A stretch of DNA of 21,903 nt from DASRTE01 sp035316885 (lineage in GTDB: Bacteria; Actinomycetota; Actinomycetes; Jiangellales; Jiangellaceae). The translations under genes were made by a program, and so were the position numbers. The DNA lies in contig DATHII010000128.1 in NCBI GenBank assembly GCA_035316885.1, forward strand, positions 1 to 21,903. The letters are read 5' to 3'. This document shows positions 21,849 through 21,903 of the stretch, piece by piece; position 1 is the first letter of the stretch, and every line of letters begins with the position of its first letter. Below the pieces are notes generated by a model that ran no database searches, had not been told where the DNA came from, and worked only from the letters and a program-made list of their open reading frames with translations.

Positions 21849-21903
21849 CTAGTGGTCGCCCGGGTGCGGGGAGGCCGCATCGACGCCCGGCTTCTCCGAC
21901 TTG
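21849..21903 (-). CDS. C-terminal end of a minus-strand gene, cut by window edge
   Basis: Reading leftwards from the window edge, 17 codons end at TAG (21851-21849): KSEKPGVDAASPHPGDH. Sixteen of the 17 third positions are G or C, whereas the opposite strand shows no such bias, so this looks like the tail of a real gene. It lies 99 bases upstream of the EamA start on the same strand. Too little is visible to name a family. Confidence 0.5.
   Translation of the reverse strand, partial: KSEKPGVDAASPHPGDH

Overview
The window is very GC-rich, with strongly G/C-biased third codon positions. GTG starts are frequent, as are TANNNT -10 elements a few bases before start codons. Its gene content includes KdpDE, a ChoD-type GMC oxidoreductase, a Pat-type aminotransferase, and an LMW-PTP next to a fructosamine kinase-family gene. 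Together these point to a chromosomal segment of an actinomycete, perhaps of the Nocardioides/Propionibacteriales type. Genus is not determinable by eye. No rRNA, tRNA or CRISPR array was seen.

Left part (1-8164). The 3' three quarters of kdpD is followed by the overlapping kdpE, the potassium-responsive two-component system; the kdp transport genes presumably lie upstream of the window. Next come a YihY/BrkB-family membrane protein and, convergent with it, a tight minus-strand cluster of pirin, GNAT acetyltransferase and DUF1697 protein. A MarR regulator is divergent from a type I ABC exporter, and a palindromic operator candidate sits between them. A DUF2203 gene follows the MarR gene.

Mobile segment (8201-10080). 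Two near-identical 21-bp inverted ends enclose a broken IS5-family transposase and an intact DUF899 gene. The right end supplies the stop codon of the neighbouring choD-like gene.

Middle (10077-16796). The choD-like oxidoreductase is divergent from a glyoxalase-like protein. A minus-strand run then encodes an unknown 145-aa protein, an LMW-PTP-family phosphatase (probably starting at CTG), a fructosamine/ribulosamine kinase, and an ABC-2 ATPase and permease. The phosphatase and kinase overlap and look like a deglycation (sugar-amine repair) pair. A YvlD-like membrane protein lies upstream.

Right part (16858-21903). An EamA transporter is divergent from pat. A strong two-way hairpin terminator separates pat from an unannotated 44-codon gene. 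That gene has a strong ribosome-binding site and encodes a secreted-looking peptide ending in two cysteines. It is divergent from a 466-aa XRE-TPR regulator. This arrangement resembles peptide-pheromone/RRNPP-type cell-cell signalling and is the most interesting candidate system here. A second EamA transporter with a CRP-like site upstream, and the tail of one more minus-strand gene, close the window.
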